The notes under the pieces: generated by a model | Databases searched by the model: none | What the model was told of the DNA's origin: nothing | What the model saw: only the letters and a program-made list of their open reading frames with translations | Part shown: positions 7,097-15,041 of the stretch, piece after piece | Layout: each line of letters begins with the position of its first letter | How positions within the stretch are numbered: position 1 is the stretch's first letter | Assembly: GCF_000717645.1 (NCBI RefSeq) | Contig: NZ_JNZZ01000023.1 | Coordinates: forward strand, 38,032-102,031 | Direction: 5' to 3' | Length of the DNA stretch: 64,000 nucleotides | Source: Streptomyces californicus | GTDB taxonomy: Bacteria; Actinomycetota; Actinomycetes; Streptomycetales; Streptomycetaceae | Position numbers and translations under genes: made by a program

Positions 7097-9013
7097 ATGC
7101 GCCTGCCCGGACGACCCTCGGACCGCCGCCGCCCCGGCCGCCGAAGAACCCGCACGACCACGGCCGCCCTCGCCCTGGCGGTGGCCGCCACGGTCCTCGG
7201 CGCGCCGGCTCCCCCGGCGGCGGCCGTGCCGGCGGCGGTCACTACCCCCTTCAAGGCGGGCGACGAGGGCTACCGCTGCTTCCGCATCCCCGCACTCGTC
7301 GCCACGCCGTCGGGCGCCCTGCTGGCCTTCGCCGAGGGGCGGGTGGCCACCTGCAGCGACATCGGGCACAACGACATCGTGCTGCGGAGGTCCACGGACG
7401 GCGGCCGGAGCTGGGGCCCGCTGAAGGTGGTCGTGGGCGGTGCGGACGAGGACGCGCACGGGAACCCGGCGCCGGTCGTGGACACGGCGACCGGGCGGAT
7501 CTCGCTGCTGTACGCGACCGGCCCCTGGAGCGGCACTCCGAGCGAGCCGGTCCGCGGGCCCCGGAACCTGCGCGTGGTGCACAGCGCGGACGACGGCGTG
7601 GGCTGGACGGAGGGAGCGCCGCTCCCCCATCTCAAGCCCGCGGACCGGGGGTGGATCTCCACCGGGCCCGGCCACGGCATCCAGCTCACCGGCGGCCCGC
7701 ACCGCGGCAGGCTGGTCGTTCCGGGCGACTTCACGACGACGGACGGCCGGGCGGGCGGCCAGCTGTACGTCAGCGACGACGGCGGACTGACCTGGGCCCT
7801 GGGCGCGCAGGCGGCGGTCGACCGGACCGCCTCCGCGTTCCCGGCCGAGCTGTCCGTCGCCGAGACGACCGGCGGAGGTGTGTACGTCAACGCCCGCAGC
7901 TCGGCCCGGTGCGGCACCGAGGACCATCGGATGGCCGCCACCAGCGCGGACGGCGGAACCACCTTCGACGCCCCGTTCTCCCCCGTGCCGGGCCTCGACG
8001 CCCCGCCCGTCTCCGGCTCGCTGCTGCGCCTGCACGCGAAGGAGTCGGGCGCGGCGCAGGACCGGCTCCTCTTCTCCGCGCCCTCGCGCCTGGGCCCCCA
8101 CACCCTGGAGGACCGGCGCGAGCTGGCGATCCGCTCCTCGTACGACGAGGGGCGCACATGGCAGACGGCGGGCACGGTGGTGACCCCGGGCCGGTCCGGC
8201 TACTCCGACCTCGCCCCGCTCTCCTCGGGCGCGATCGGGGTGCTCTACGAGAGCGCCGGGAACATCCCGCACAGCGACCTCGTGTTCACGTCGTTCACCG
8301 AGGCCCAACTGGACGCGGGCCGGCGTGAACTGCGCCTGCCGCGCACCCTGGACACCGGGCCCAACGGGTACGGCAACCACGCCCTGGTCCACGGCGGCGC
8401 CCAGCTCGGCAGCCGGGGTTCCGGCAAGGCCATGACCTTCGACGGCCAGGACGACTACCTGCGGGTGGTCTCCTGCTCGGACTCGCTGCGCCTGGGCGCG
8501 GACGACTTCACCCTCACGGCCTGGTTCCGCCACACCGCCACGACGGGCGCCCTGCCGATCGTCTGGGGGTACGGGATGGGCTCGGGCGTCCGCCAGTTCT
8601 GGCTGCGCGCCGAGCCGGGCCGGGGCGCCGTCCGGGCGGCGATCGACACGGGCACCGCGTACGCGGAGGTGCGAACCACGTCCTCGTACAACGACGGCCA
8701 GTGGCACCACGCGGTCCTCAAGCGCCAGGCGGGCCGGCTGACGCTGGCCGTGGACGGCGGCCAGGAGTTCGCCTCGGCGGCCCCGGCGGGGGACATCACC
8801 CCGACCGCCGACTTCTCCGTCCACATCGGCGCCCGCCCGGACTTCCCGAACCAGCCGGCCGGGGTGACGGAACTCTTCCGCGGCGGCCTGGACGACCTCC
8901 GTGTCTTCGGCCGCGCGCTGACCGCGCAGGAGGCGTCCCGGGTGAAGAGCGGGGCGCTGGACGTGGCCAATGAGGAGGAGCGGATGCGGCTGGGGTTCTC
9001 CAGTATGGGGTAG
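7097..9013 (+). CDS. Secreted exo-sialidase with C-terminal LamG domain
   Basis: 638 residues and secreted. An arginine-rich N-region, the hydrophobic segment TTAALALAVAATVLG and a cleavage site near AAAVPA form a signal peptide. The catalytic propeller has the sialidase FRIP motif at 62-65 and five Asp-box variants (STDGGRSW, SADDGVGW, SDDGGLTW, SADGGTTF, SYDEGRTW). From about residue 445 a concanavalin-like LamG/laminin-type domain follows (MTFDGQDDYLRV to the end), probably binding carbohydrate. It would release terminal sialic acid or Kdn. ATG 7097 is preferred over 7088 because GAGGATGG sits just upstream. It is at the end of the polymer cluster, which suggests trimming or recycling of the cell's own polymer, or scavenging. 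Confidence 0.9.
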   Translation: MRLPGRPSDRRRPGRRRTRTTTAALALAVAATVLGAPAPPAAAVPAAVTTPFKAGDEGYRCFRIPALVATPSGALLAFAEGRVATCSDIGHNDIVLRRSTDGGRSWGPLKVVVGGADEDAHGNPAPVVDTATGRISLLYATGPWSGTPSEPVRGPRNLRVVHSADDGVGWTEGAPLPHLKPADRGWISTGPGHGIQLTGGPHRGRLVVPGDFTTTDGRAGGQLYVSDDGGLTWALGAQAAVDRTASAFPAELSVAETTGGGVYVNARSSARCGTEDHRMAATSADGGTTFDAPFSPVPGLDAPPVSGSLLRLHAKESGAAQDRLLFSAPSRLGPHTLEDRRELAIRSSYDEGRTWQTAGTVVTPGRSGYSDLAPLSSGAIGVLYESAGNIPHSDLVFTSFTEAQLDAGRRELRLPRTLDTGPNGYGNHALVHGGAQLGSRGSGKAMTFDGQDDYLRVVSCSDSLRLGADDFTLTAWFRHTATTGALPIVWGYGMGSGVRQFWLRAEPGRGAVRAAIDTGTAYAEVRTTSSYNDGQWHHAVLKRQAGRLTLAVDGGQEFASAAPAGDITPTADFSVHIGARPDFPNQPAGVTELFRGGLDDLRVFGRALTAQEASRVKSGALDVANEEERMRLGFSSMG

Positions 9014-9022
9014 CCGTACCGG

Positions 9023-9202
9023 CCTCGGGCCTGTCTGACGATTCCCGTCGTCGCCCGTAGGGCGGCCGCGCGGCGTCAGGTGCGTGCTCTCGGCGTGCCG
9101 CTCCAGGCCCTCGTACTGGACGTACTCGGGTCTGGGGCCGGTGCGGCGAGAGTGCGTGCGTGGCGTCGTGAGGCGGACGGGAATGGTCAGACAGGCCCGA
9201 GG
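9023..9202. mobile_element. MITE-like 180-bp element with 27-bp terminal inverted repeats
   Basis: Bases 9023-9049 and 9176-9202 are inverted copies of each other, matching at 26 of 27 positions (left copy begins CCTCGGGCCTGTCTGAC). The 126 bases between contain no convincing gene. This is the structure of a miniature inverted-repeat transposable element or of the two ends of a collapsed insertion sequence. I could not identify an unambiguous target duplication. It lies between the sialidase gene and the toxin/immunity remnant, i.e. at the boundary of two accessory modules. Hairpin formation in RNA is possible but the loop is long for a terminator. Confidence 0.6.
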
Positions 9203-9203
9203 A

Positions 9204-9249
9204 GCACGGGGCCACCGACCAGGACGCCATGTCGTCGGTGGCCCCGTGC
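9204..9249. terminator. Bidirectional hairpin terminator
   Basis: A perfect 16-bp stem (9204-9219 with 9234-9249, starting GCACGGGGCCACCGAC) and a 14-base loop lie between the convergent sialidase and immunity genes. There is no U-tract, which is normal for Streptomyces terminators. Confidence 0.75.
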
Positions 9250-9257
9250 CGCTCGCC

Positions 9258-9623
9258 CTATCCGGAGGGCCGCTCCTCGCCCTGGGCGGCAGCACGCTCG
9301 GCCCACCCCTCGAAGAGCGCGTCCACCTCGCCGAGCGAGCCGGGGTCGCACGCCGCCTGGAACGTCCTTCCGTCGCTCCAGGCGATCATCCAGCCCCCCT
9401 CCGGAAGCTCGCGCCTCTCGCGACGGACCTCGACGCCTTCGAGGTCCGTCTCGCTCACGTCGACCTCGATGTGCCACCCCGGATTGTCCGTCGTGGCCAT
9501 CCTGACGCCGAACTCGTGCTCCCACTCCCCGTCGCAGTTGGACGCGTACCAGGACTGGATGTAGCGCGTCCCCCGGTACTCGTCACGAGCAGCCGAGCGG
9601 CTTCTCCCACTCTTCCGGTGCAC
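9258..9623 (-). CDS. Immunity protein 53-like (Imm53)
   Basis: 121 residues. The core IQSWYASNCDGEWEHEFG, followed by DNPGWHIEVDV and GGWMIAWSDG, matches what I recall of the Imm53 family, immunity partners of polymorphic toxins. It directly follows the toxin gene and overlaps its end by 41 bases, the arrangement expected of a toxin/immunity pair, and would act in the cytoplasm by binding the toxin domain. The only start in frame is ATG 9623; the first 18 residues are basic, lie in the overlap and may not be part of the folded domain. Confidence in the family is moderate because it rests on the motif alone. Confidence 0.75.
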   Translation of the reverse strand: MHRKSGRSRSAARDEYRGTRYIQSWYASNCDGEWEHEFGVRMATTDNPGWHIEVDVSETDLEGVEVRRERRELPEGGWMIAWSDGRTFQAACDPGSLGEVDALFEGWAERAAAQGEERPSG

Positions 9624-10425
9624 GTGCGTCGCCTCCGTTCGGCATGTTGATGTGGGGAGTGTCCACCCGGGTCCCGTCCGCGTTCGTATGAGCGGGCCCT
9701 TCCAGATCGAACCGCTTCACGAGTTCGAACGGTGCGGGGTTCCGGGGGTTCGACTGAGGAGCCCACTCCGCGTACTTCTTGATCTGCCCGGTCCCACCGT
9801 GTCGTACGAAGGTGGTGTGGGGGCCCTCGGCGTCGTAGTTGGGACGCTGCCCGGGTTTGCGCCCTCGTCCGCTGTTGTGGACCAGGACCAGCGTGGACCC
9901 CGCCGCGACATAGTACGTATGCGCCGTGTCGACGGTCAGGTTGTACACCGCCGCGCGCTGCGTCCACGCCGAGACCGCTTCGATCTGGACGCGGGTGCCC
10001 GAACCGGTCTCCAGCCACTGGCCCGGTTCCAGTTCGTCGGCGGTCCGCCACTCCTTCAGGGACGGGACCCAGAAGGGGTGGCCGGCCGTGGCCGTCAGGA
10101 TCTCCGTGGCGTCGCCGCGGTCTCCGTCCGTGTCGAGGGCCAGGCGGACCAGTTGCTTGTAGCCCTCGCCCGTGATCGTCGCGGTGACCTCCTGGGTGGA
10201 GGTGCGGCCCGTCGTCGGGTCGGTGGCCCGGACCTCGTCGCCCGCCTTCACCTTCTCGATCGGCCGCCGGGTTCCGTCGGCCATCACCACGTCGGTGCCG
10301 GCGAGAAAGCTGTTGCCCACCGCGTCCGCGGCGAGCCGGCTGCACTCCACGGCCGTCTCGACCCGGTCGACGGTGTCGCTCGCCTTCTCGATCTTCTCGC
10401 CGTACTTGGCGGCCTTCGCCGCCAT
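9583..10425 (-). CDS. Polymorphic toxin C-terminal tip: pretoxin-Hint plus nuclease-like toxin domain (N-terminally truncated)
   Basis: 280 residues. Residues 38-185 are a Hint self-cleaving domain (NSFLAGTDVVMADGT start, ATAGHPFWV, and the YYVAAGSTLVLVHNS end). Residues 198-276 form a toxin domain resembling polymorphic toxin type 24: GPHTTFVRH, QSNPRNP, FELVKRFD, TPHINMP. Histidines 203 and 258 and the acidic residues are candidate catalytic groups of an RNase-like toxin. Full-length relatives carry a long N-terminal RHS or secretion domain. Here the reading frame simply stays open into the neighbouring gene without another start, so this is probably a displaced or decayed tip cassette. It is paired with the Imm53-like gene. 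Confidence 0.72.
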   Translation of the reverse strand: MAAKAAKYGEKIEKASDTVDRVETAVECSRLAADAVGNSFLAGTDVVMADGTRRPIEKVKAGDEVRATDPTTGRTSTQEVTATITGEGYKQLVRLALDTDGDRGDATEILTATAGHPFWVPSLKEWRTADELEPGQWLETGSGTRVQIEAVSAWTQRAAVYNLTVDTAHTYYVAAGSTLVLVHNSGRGRKPGQRPNYDAEGPHTTFVRHGGTGQIKKYAEWAPQSNPRNPAPFELVKRFDLEGPAHTNADGTRVDTPHINMPNGGDARAPEEWEKPLGCS

Positions 10426-10489
10426 CCGGCCCGCCTTCGCCGCGCCGCCGGGGCGGCCACGTGTCCGGCCCGCCGCCCCGGCGCATCCG

Positions 10490-11173
10490 CTACACGCTGC
10501 TGAGCGAGAGCTTGGCGGCGAAGCCGAGGAAGAGGACGCCGGCGGCCGACGTGGCCGTCGCCGACAGCCGCTTGCGGCGGCGGAAGGCGGCGGCCAGGCG
10601 GGTGCCGCCGAAGATCAGCACCGAGAGGTACGCGAAGCTGGCGAGCTGGAGCAGCGTGCCCAGCAGCAGGAACGACAGGGCCGGGTAGGCGTAGCCGGGG
10701 TCGACGAACTGCACGAAGAAGGAGATGAGGAAGATGATGGCCTTCGGGTTGAAGAGGCTGACCACCAGCGCCCGGCGGTAGGGCTTCTCGACCGGACCGG
10801 CGGCCCCGGCCGTGCCGGGCGTGCCGTCAGCCTCGACCGACTCCACCAGCTCCGCCGTACGCCGGTGCCTCTCGCGCCACAGCGAGACGGCCGCCCGCAG
10901 CATCCCGATGGCCATCCAGGTCAGATAGCCCGCGCCCGCGTACTTGACGATCGCGAAGAGCAGCGGCGTGGTCTGGAGCAGGGAGGCGGCGCCGAGCGCG
11001 GAGAGCGTCATCAGCACCGTGTCCCCGGTCCAGACGCCGGCGGCGGCCGTATAGCCGGTGCGTACGCCGCGGCGGGCGGCGACGGAGAGCACGTAGAGCG
11101 AGTTCGGCCCCGGCAGAAGAACGATCAGCGCCAGACCGGCGAGGTACGTCGGAAGATCGGTGACACCCAGCAT
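10490..11173 (-). CDS. LysE/RhtB-family amino-acid exporter (LeuE-like)
   Basis: 227 residues with about six membrane segments. The signature LIVLLPGPNSLYVLSVAARRG (residues 16-36) is the LysE family motif, and NPKAIIFLISFFVQFVDP is the second conserved half. The closest resemblance is to leucine exporter LeuE. It would export a hydrophobic amino acid by proton antiport at the plasma membrane. The central cytoplasmic loop (residues 115-145) is alanine/glycine rich and longer than usual. It is 64 bases upstream of the toxin remnant and points the same way, but a functional link is unlikely. Confidence 0.87.
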   Translation of the reverse strand: MLGVTDLPTYLAGLALIVLLPGPNSLYVLSVAARRGVRTGYTAAAGVWTGDTVLMTLSALGAASLLQTTPLLFAIVKYAGAGYLTWMAIGMLRAAVSLWRERHRRTAELVESVEADGTPGTAGAAGPVEKPYRRALVVSLFNPKAIIFLISFFVQFVDPGYAYPALSFLLLGTLLQLASFAYLSVLIFGGTRLAAAFRRRKRLSATATSAAGVLFLGFAAKLSLSSV

Positions 11174-11412
11174 GGTCGGAGTGTCGCATGCCTGTACGGG
11201 ACGCCGTCCAGGGGTTCCGGCAGGCGATATGCGTCACGGTGCGCGGGCCGGCGGGGACGCCGCCCGGCCGCCCGGACCAGGCCATGATCACCGGGGCGCC
11301 CACCCGGGGGTCTGGACGCGCCGCTCGCGTACGACGGAGGATTCGGGGGCCGGGCCGGACGGGAATCCGTACAGGAGGCGCCGGAATCACGGGTGAACCA
11401 GGGGGCGGAGCG

Positions 11413-12534
11413 ATGACGGACACGGGCAACGGGTGGGGCGGCAGGGCACCGAGGGACTCAGGGGTCTCGGGGGCGTCGGGGGCGTCGGGGGCGTCGGGGG
11501 TCACGGGGGCCTCCGAGGTCGCCGGAGTCTCCGAGGACGCGGGCGCGGGTCACGCGGAGCCGTCCCCCGGCGCGCGGCGGCACGGTCCAATTCCAGGCCC
11601 CCGGCTACCCCGCCCCGCCGGATCGCGCCTCCGGGCCCGTCGCGTCACCGCCGTGTCGGTCGTCGCGCTGGCCGCCCTCGCCACCGGGTGCGAGCCGGGC
11701 GCCGCCCCCGGGGCGCAGACCGCACCGCGGCAGACGCCGGCCACCCGGCCCGCCGCCCCCTCCCCCGCGCGCACCGAACCGGTGCCCGCGCCCTCGACGG
11801 CGGAGCCGAGCACCGTGCCGCCGCCCCGCCCTTCGGCGTCCACCCCCGCGCCGGCCCCCACGACCGCCCGGCCGGCTCCGGAGCCGAGCGCCGCGCCGCC
11901 GGCCCGCGTGCTGATGCGGACCGGGTCGGAGAGCGACCGCGTACGGGAACTCCAGGCCCGTCTCCGTCAGATCGGCCACTTCGGGCGCAACCCCACCGGC
12001 TACTACGGCTCCGTCACCGCCGACTCCGTGCGATCGTTCCAGGCCAAACGCGGCCTCGCGACCACCGGCAGCACCGACGAGGCGACCTGGAAGCGGCTGC
12101 TGGCCATGACCCGGACGCCGACCGCCGAGGAGCTCCGGCCGCCGACCGAACGCCCCCTGGCCACACCGGACAAGCGCTGCCTGACGGGCCGGGTCCTGTG
12201 CGTCAGCAAGTCGAGCCGGACCCTGGCGTGGATGATCGACGGCCGGGTCGTCTCCGCGATGGACGTGCGCTTCGGTTCGGAGTACACGCCGACCCGCGAG
12301 GGCGAGTTCGAGGTGTTCTGGAAGTCCCGGGACCATGTGTCGACGCTCTACGACACCCCGATGCCGTACGCCCTGTTCTTCAGCGGCGGGCAGGCGGTGC
12401 ACTACTCCGCCGACTTCGCGGCCAACGGGTACGGCGGGGCGTCGCACGGCTGCGTCAACGTACGGGACAAGAAGAAGGTCGCGGCCCTGTTCGACCAGGT
12501 GAAGAACGGCGACAAGGTGGTCGTCTTCCGGTAG
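11413..12534 (+). CDS. Lipoprotein L,D-transpeptidase (YkuD) with peptidoglycan-binding domain
   Basis: 373 residues. An unusual 70-residue N-terminal extension containing GAS repeats precedes an inner hydrophobic segment and lipobox, LAALATGC, with Cys93 as the lipidation site. A proline/alanine linker follows. Then come a PG_binding_1 domain (about 155-215: SDRVRELQARL, GYYGSVTADSVRSFQ) and a YkuD domain whose catalytic motif is SHGCVNVR at 344-351 with nucleophile Cys347. It crosslinks meso-diaminopimelate residues of peptidoglycan outside the membrane. ATG 11413 follows GGGGCGGAG. If the long N-terminus is real the signal is internal; a later start would give a standard lipoprotein, but no better start codon was found. 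Confidence 0.86.
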   Translation: MTDTGNGWGGRAPRDSGVSGASGASGASGVTGASEVAGVSEDAGAGHAEPSPGARRHGPIPGPRLPRPAGSRLRARRVTAVSVVALAALATGCEPGAAPGAQTAPRQTPATRPAAPSPARTEPVPAPSTAEPSTVPPPRPSASTPAPAPTTARPAPEPSAAPPARVLMRTGSESDRVRELQARLRQIGHFGRNPTGYYGSVTADSVRSFQAKRGLATTGSTDEATWKRLLAMTRTPTAEELRPPTERPLATPDKRCLTGRVLCVSKSSRTLAWMIDGRVVSAMDVRFGSEYTPTREGEFEVFWKSRDHVSTLYDTPMPYALFFSGGQAVHYSADFAANGYGGASHGCVNVRDKKKVAALFDQVKNGDKVVVFR

Positions 12535-12550
12535 CCCCGGGCGAGGGCCG

Positions 12551-12673
12551 GGCCCGGCGGACGCGGCGGGCCCGGCGGACGCGGATCGGGCCCGGCGGAC
12601 GCGGATCGGGCCCGGCGGGCGCGGATCGGGCCCGGGGCTTCCGGTGATCCGGGCCCGAAGCTTCCGGTGATCC
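12551..12673. repeat. Two short tandem-repeat arrays between convergent genes
   Basis: Bases 12551-12628 hold four units of 18-20 bp (GGCCCGGCGGACGCGGATCG type). Bases 12629-12673 hold two units of 22-23 bp sharing CTTCCGGTGATCCGGGCC. They fill the gap between the L,D-transpeptidase gene and the convergent membrane-protein gene. Bases 12535-12903 contain no gene that I can support. Confidence 0.7.
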
Positions 12674-12903
12674 GGGCCGGGCGGCTTCCCCGGCACGGTG
12701 CGGCGTGAGCGGTGGTGGAAGAGGGCGCGGGCGGGACCGGGGGAACGTGTCCCGCCCGCGCCGATGCGCTGAGCCGAAGGTACGGGGGGAACCCCGGCTC
12801 GTCGCGCGGCCGATGACCAGTCGGCATTCTGTACTGCGTCCCGCGTCCGAAAAACGTCACACCCGGGCCGTCCCGCACCCGGCGGGGAGAACTGAACGGC
12901 GGT

Positions 12904-14100
12904 TCAGCGCGCGCGTACCGAGGCCGGGGCATCGGCCGCCGGCTCCGGCAGCGCCCGGGACCCGGCGCCCGGACCCGTCGCCACGCTCGCGTCCGGGGCC
13001 AGGGCGGAGCGGGGTACGGGGTGGAAGGAGACGGGCGGCCGGGAACCGTCGCCGCCCGGACCGTCGCCGCCGTCGTCACCGCCGCCGGACCCGCCCGAGC
13101 CGTTGCCCCCTCCGGAGCCGCCCGAGCCGCCGTGTCCGCCGCTTCCGCCGTTCCCGTCGAGGAGACGGTCGCAGAAACGTTCCAGGTTCTCCTCGCCCTT
13201 GGCGAACCGGATCAGCCGGCGTCGGCTCCTGTCGTCCAGCGTGCCGTCGCGGAACGCCTTGCACGCCTTGACGGCCTGGTCGTACCAGTCCCCGGAGTCC
13301 GTGTCGTCACCTCCGGAACCACCGGAACCGCCGGAGCCGGAACCACCGGAGCTGCCCGACGCGGCATGGTGACCGCCGTGGTCGTCGCCGCTCCCGCTCG
13401 TCGACTCCAGGCCGTCGTCGTCCGGGCGGTCCCGGTCGCCGGGCCGGTCGTCGCCCGGCTCCCGGCCGGAGCCCTCGGTGTGGGCCTCGTCGGGCTCCTC
13501 CGAGCCGCCGGACTCCCGGGTCTCGGGGGCGGAGGACGCCTCGGGCCGGTCGGGCGGTGGCGGGTCCGCCGGGGTCGACGGTTCGCCGACGGGTCCGTCC
13601 GACATCAGCGGCCCCGGGGTGGCCGCCGCCGATACGGAGGTGGCGGGCGTGGGCGAGCCCCAACCGCCGAGGGTTCCGCCGAACACGCCCGTACCGGCGG
13701 CGACCGCCACCCCGCCGAGCGCGCACCCCGCGAGCGAGGCGACGAGACCGAAGCGGAGCGGCCGGCTCCAGCGCGGACGGCGGGGCGGTCCGGCGGGGGC
13801 TGCGCCGAGGTGGACGGCGGGCAGGAGGCCGGGGCGGCCGGGCAGCGCGTCGCCGGCGGCGCGGCCGGCGAGCCGGTCTCCGCCGGTGCCGTGGCCGGCT
13901 CGCCGGAACGCGGCGAGAACCGCTTCCTCCCCGGGGAGTTCACCGGCCGGCGGCCGGCGGCCCTCGCGGGCCGCGCCGAGCGCTTCGGCGAGCCGGAAGG
14001 CGTCGGTGCGGGCTCCGTCGCCGACGGGGACGACCGGTTCGCCGCGGAGCAGTTTCTCCGCCGCGTCCTTGTCAAGCCACTCGTAGTGCTCGTCGGCCAT
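12904..14100 (-). CDS. Single-pass membrane protein paired with ECF sigma factor (putative anti-sigma or effector)
   Basis: 398 residues. The soluble N-terminus (MADEHYEWLDKDAAEKLLRG) is followed by one membrane helix at about 116-142. A long extracellular part is dominated by Pro/Ser/Asp/Gly low-complexity sequence with two GGSGGSGG tracts. Between those tracts is a compact charged segment (DWYDQAVKACKAFRDGTLDD to LERFCDRLL) with two cysteines that may form a disulfide. The ATG overlaps the sigma factor stop by one base (TGATG), so the two are coupled. In actinomycetes such partners usually anchor or regulate the sigma factor, but I see no zinc-binding HxxxCxxC anti-sigma motif, so the role is inferred from context only. 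Confidence 0.75.
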   Translation of the reverse strand: MADEHYEWLDKDAAEKLLRGEPVVPVGDGARTDAFRLAEALGAAREGRRPPAGELPGEEAVLAAFRRAGHGTGGDRLAGRAAGDALPGRPGLLPAVHLGAAPAGPPRRPRWSRPLRFGLVASLAGCALGGVAVAAGTGVFGGTLGGWGSPTPATSVSAAATPGPLMSDGPVGEPSTPADPPPPDRPEASSAPETRESGGSEEPDEAHTEGSGREPGDDRPGDRDRPDDDGLESTSGSGDDHGGHHAASGSSGGSGSGGSGGSGGDDTDSGDWYDQAVKACKAFRDGTLDDRSRRRLIRFAKGEENLERFCDRLLDGNGGSGGHGGSGGSGGGNGSGGSGGGDDGGDGPGGDGSRPPVSFHPVPRSALAPDASVATGPGAGSRALPEPAADAPASVRAR

Positions 14101-15041
14101 CACATGTCCCTCTGCGTCCACGGTCGCCAATGCGTCACACCGGGAGTGACCCCGGCGGGCGCGACCGGACCGTTCCGGCCGGGGCGCTGGGCGGGCACCG
14201 CGCCGAGCCCGGCGCCACCGCCCGCGTCGTCGCCGTCCGCCGGTGCGGAGCCCGGGGCGGCGGCGTCGGCGGAGGCCCCGGTTCCGGGCCGACCGGAGGC
14301 GGCGGCGGTAGTGGCGTCGGCCAGGTGTGTCACCGGCGGGGAGACGTCGGGCCGGAGCGTCGCCGGGGCGGTGGCGTCGGACCGGGGCGCCGCCGGTGGG
14401 GTGGCGTCGGGCCGGGGTGACGTAGGCGGGGTGGCGTCGGGCCGGTTCGCCGTCCGTCCGGCCTCCTCGGCGCCGAGGAGTTCGGCCAGCCGCTTGAGCC
14501 CGCGGTGGGCGGCGGTGCGGACGGCGCCGGGCCGTTTGCCGAGCGTCTGCGCCGCGCTCTTGGCGTCGAGCCCGACGACCACCCGGAGCACGACGGCCTC
14601 GGCCTGGTCCTGGGGGAGCTGGGCGATGAGGGACATGGTGCGGTCGGTGTCCAGCGCCTCGATGGCGTCGCCCGCCGTGTCGGACTCGGCGGCGCGCGTG
14701 GTCAGTTCGGTCTCGTCGCCGCCGATGGCGGGACGGCGGCTGCGCATGCGCAGATGGTCCAGAGAGCGGTTGCGCGCGATCCGGGCGGTCCAGCCCCGGA
14801 ACCGGTCGGCGTCCCCGCTGAAGCGGTCGAGGTCCCGCGCTATCTGCAGCCACGCCTCGGACGCCACGTCCTCGGCGTCCGTCTCCCCGACCAGTGTCCG
14901 TATGTAGCCCAGCAGCCGTGGCTGCACAGCGCGGTACACAGCACGGAAGGCGTCCTCGTCCCCGTCCTGAGCCGCGAGCACCGCGGCGGTCAGCTCCGCG
15001 TCGTCCCCCAGCACTCCCTGTACCCGCCCTGACGTCCTCAT
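14100..15041 (-). CDS. ECF-family RNA polymerase sigma factor with repetitive C-terminal tail
   Basis: 313 residues. Region 2 is at about 28-100 (DAFRAVYRAVQPRLLGYI, the ARIARNRSLDHLR helix) and region 4 at about 132-190 (LIAQLPQDQAEAVVLRVVVGL, AAHRGLKRLAELLG). Together they direct RNA polymerase to a small regulon. Beyond residue 195 is a tail of about 118 residues rich in Ala/Pro/Asp. It begins with four degenerate 10-residue repeats (RPDATPPTSP type) and is not part of normal ECF factors. I used ATG 15041; the frame stays open to ATG 15177, but that stretch has promoter-like codons. It is followed by its membrane partner. Confidence 0.88.
   Translation of the reverse strand: MRTSGRVQGVLGDDAELTAAVLAAQDGDEDAFRAVYRAVQPRLLGYIRTLVGETDAEDVASEAWLQIARDLDRFSGDADRFRGWTARIARNRSLDHLRMRSRRPAIGGDETELTTRAAESDTAGDAIEALDTDRTMSLIAQLPQDQAEAVVLRVVVGLDAKSAAQTLGKRPGAVRTAAHRGLKRLAELLGAEEAGRTANRPDATPPTSPRPDATPPAAPRSDATAPATLRPDVSPPVTHLADATTAAASGRPGTGASADAAAPGSAPADGDDAGGGAGLGAVPAQRPGRNGPVAPAGVTPGVTHWRPWTQRDM
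14325..14444. repeat. Four 30-bp in-frame repeats in the sigma factor gene
   Basis: Codons for residues 200-239 of the sigma factor form four degenerate 30-bp units, each starting with the codons for R-P/S-D-A/V. They encode the proline-rich tail and look like a slipped-strand expansion. Confidence 0.7.

Noticed and set aside
9023..9202. Interpretation as a large terminator
   Set aside because: The loop of 126 bases is too long and a normal hairpin terminator follows at 9204-9249.
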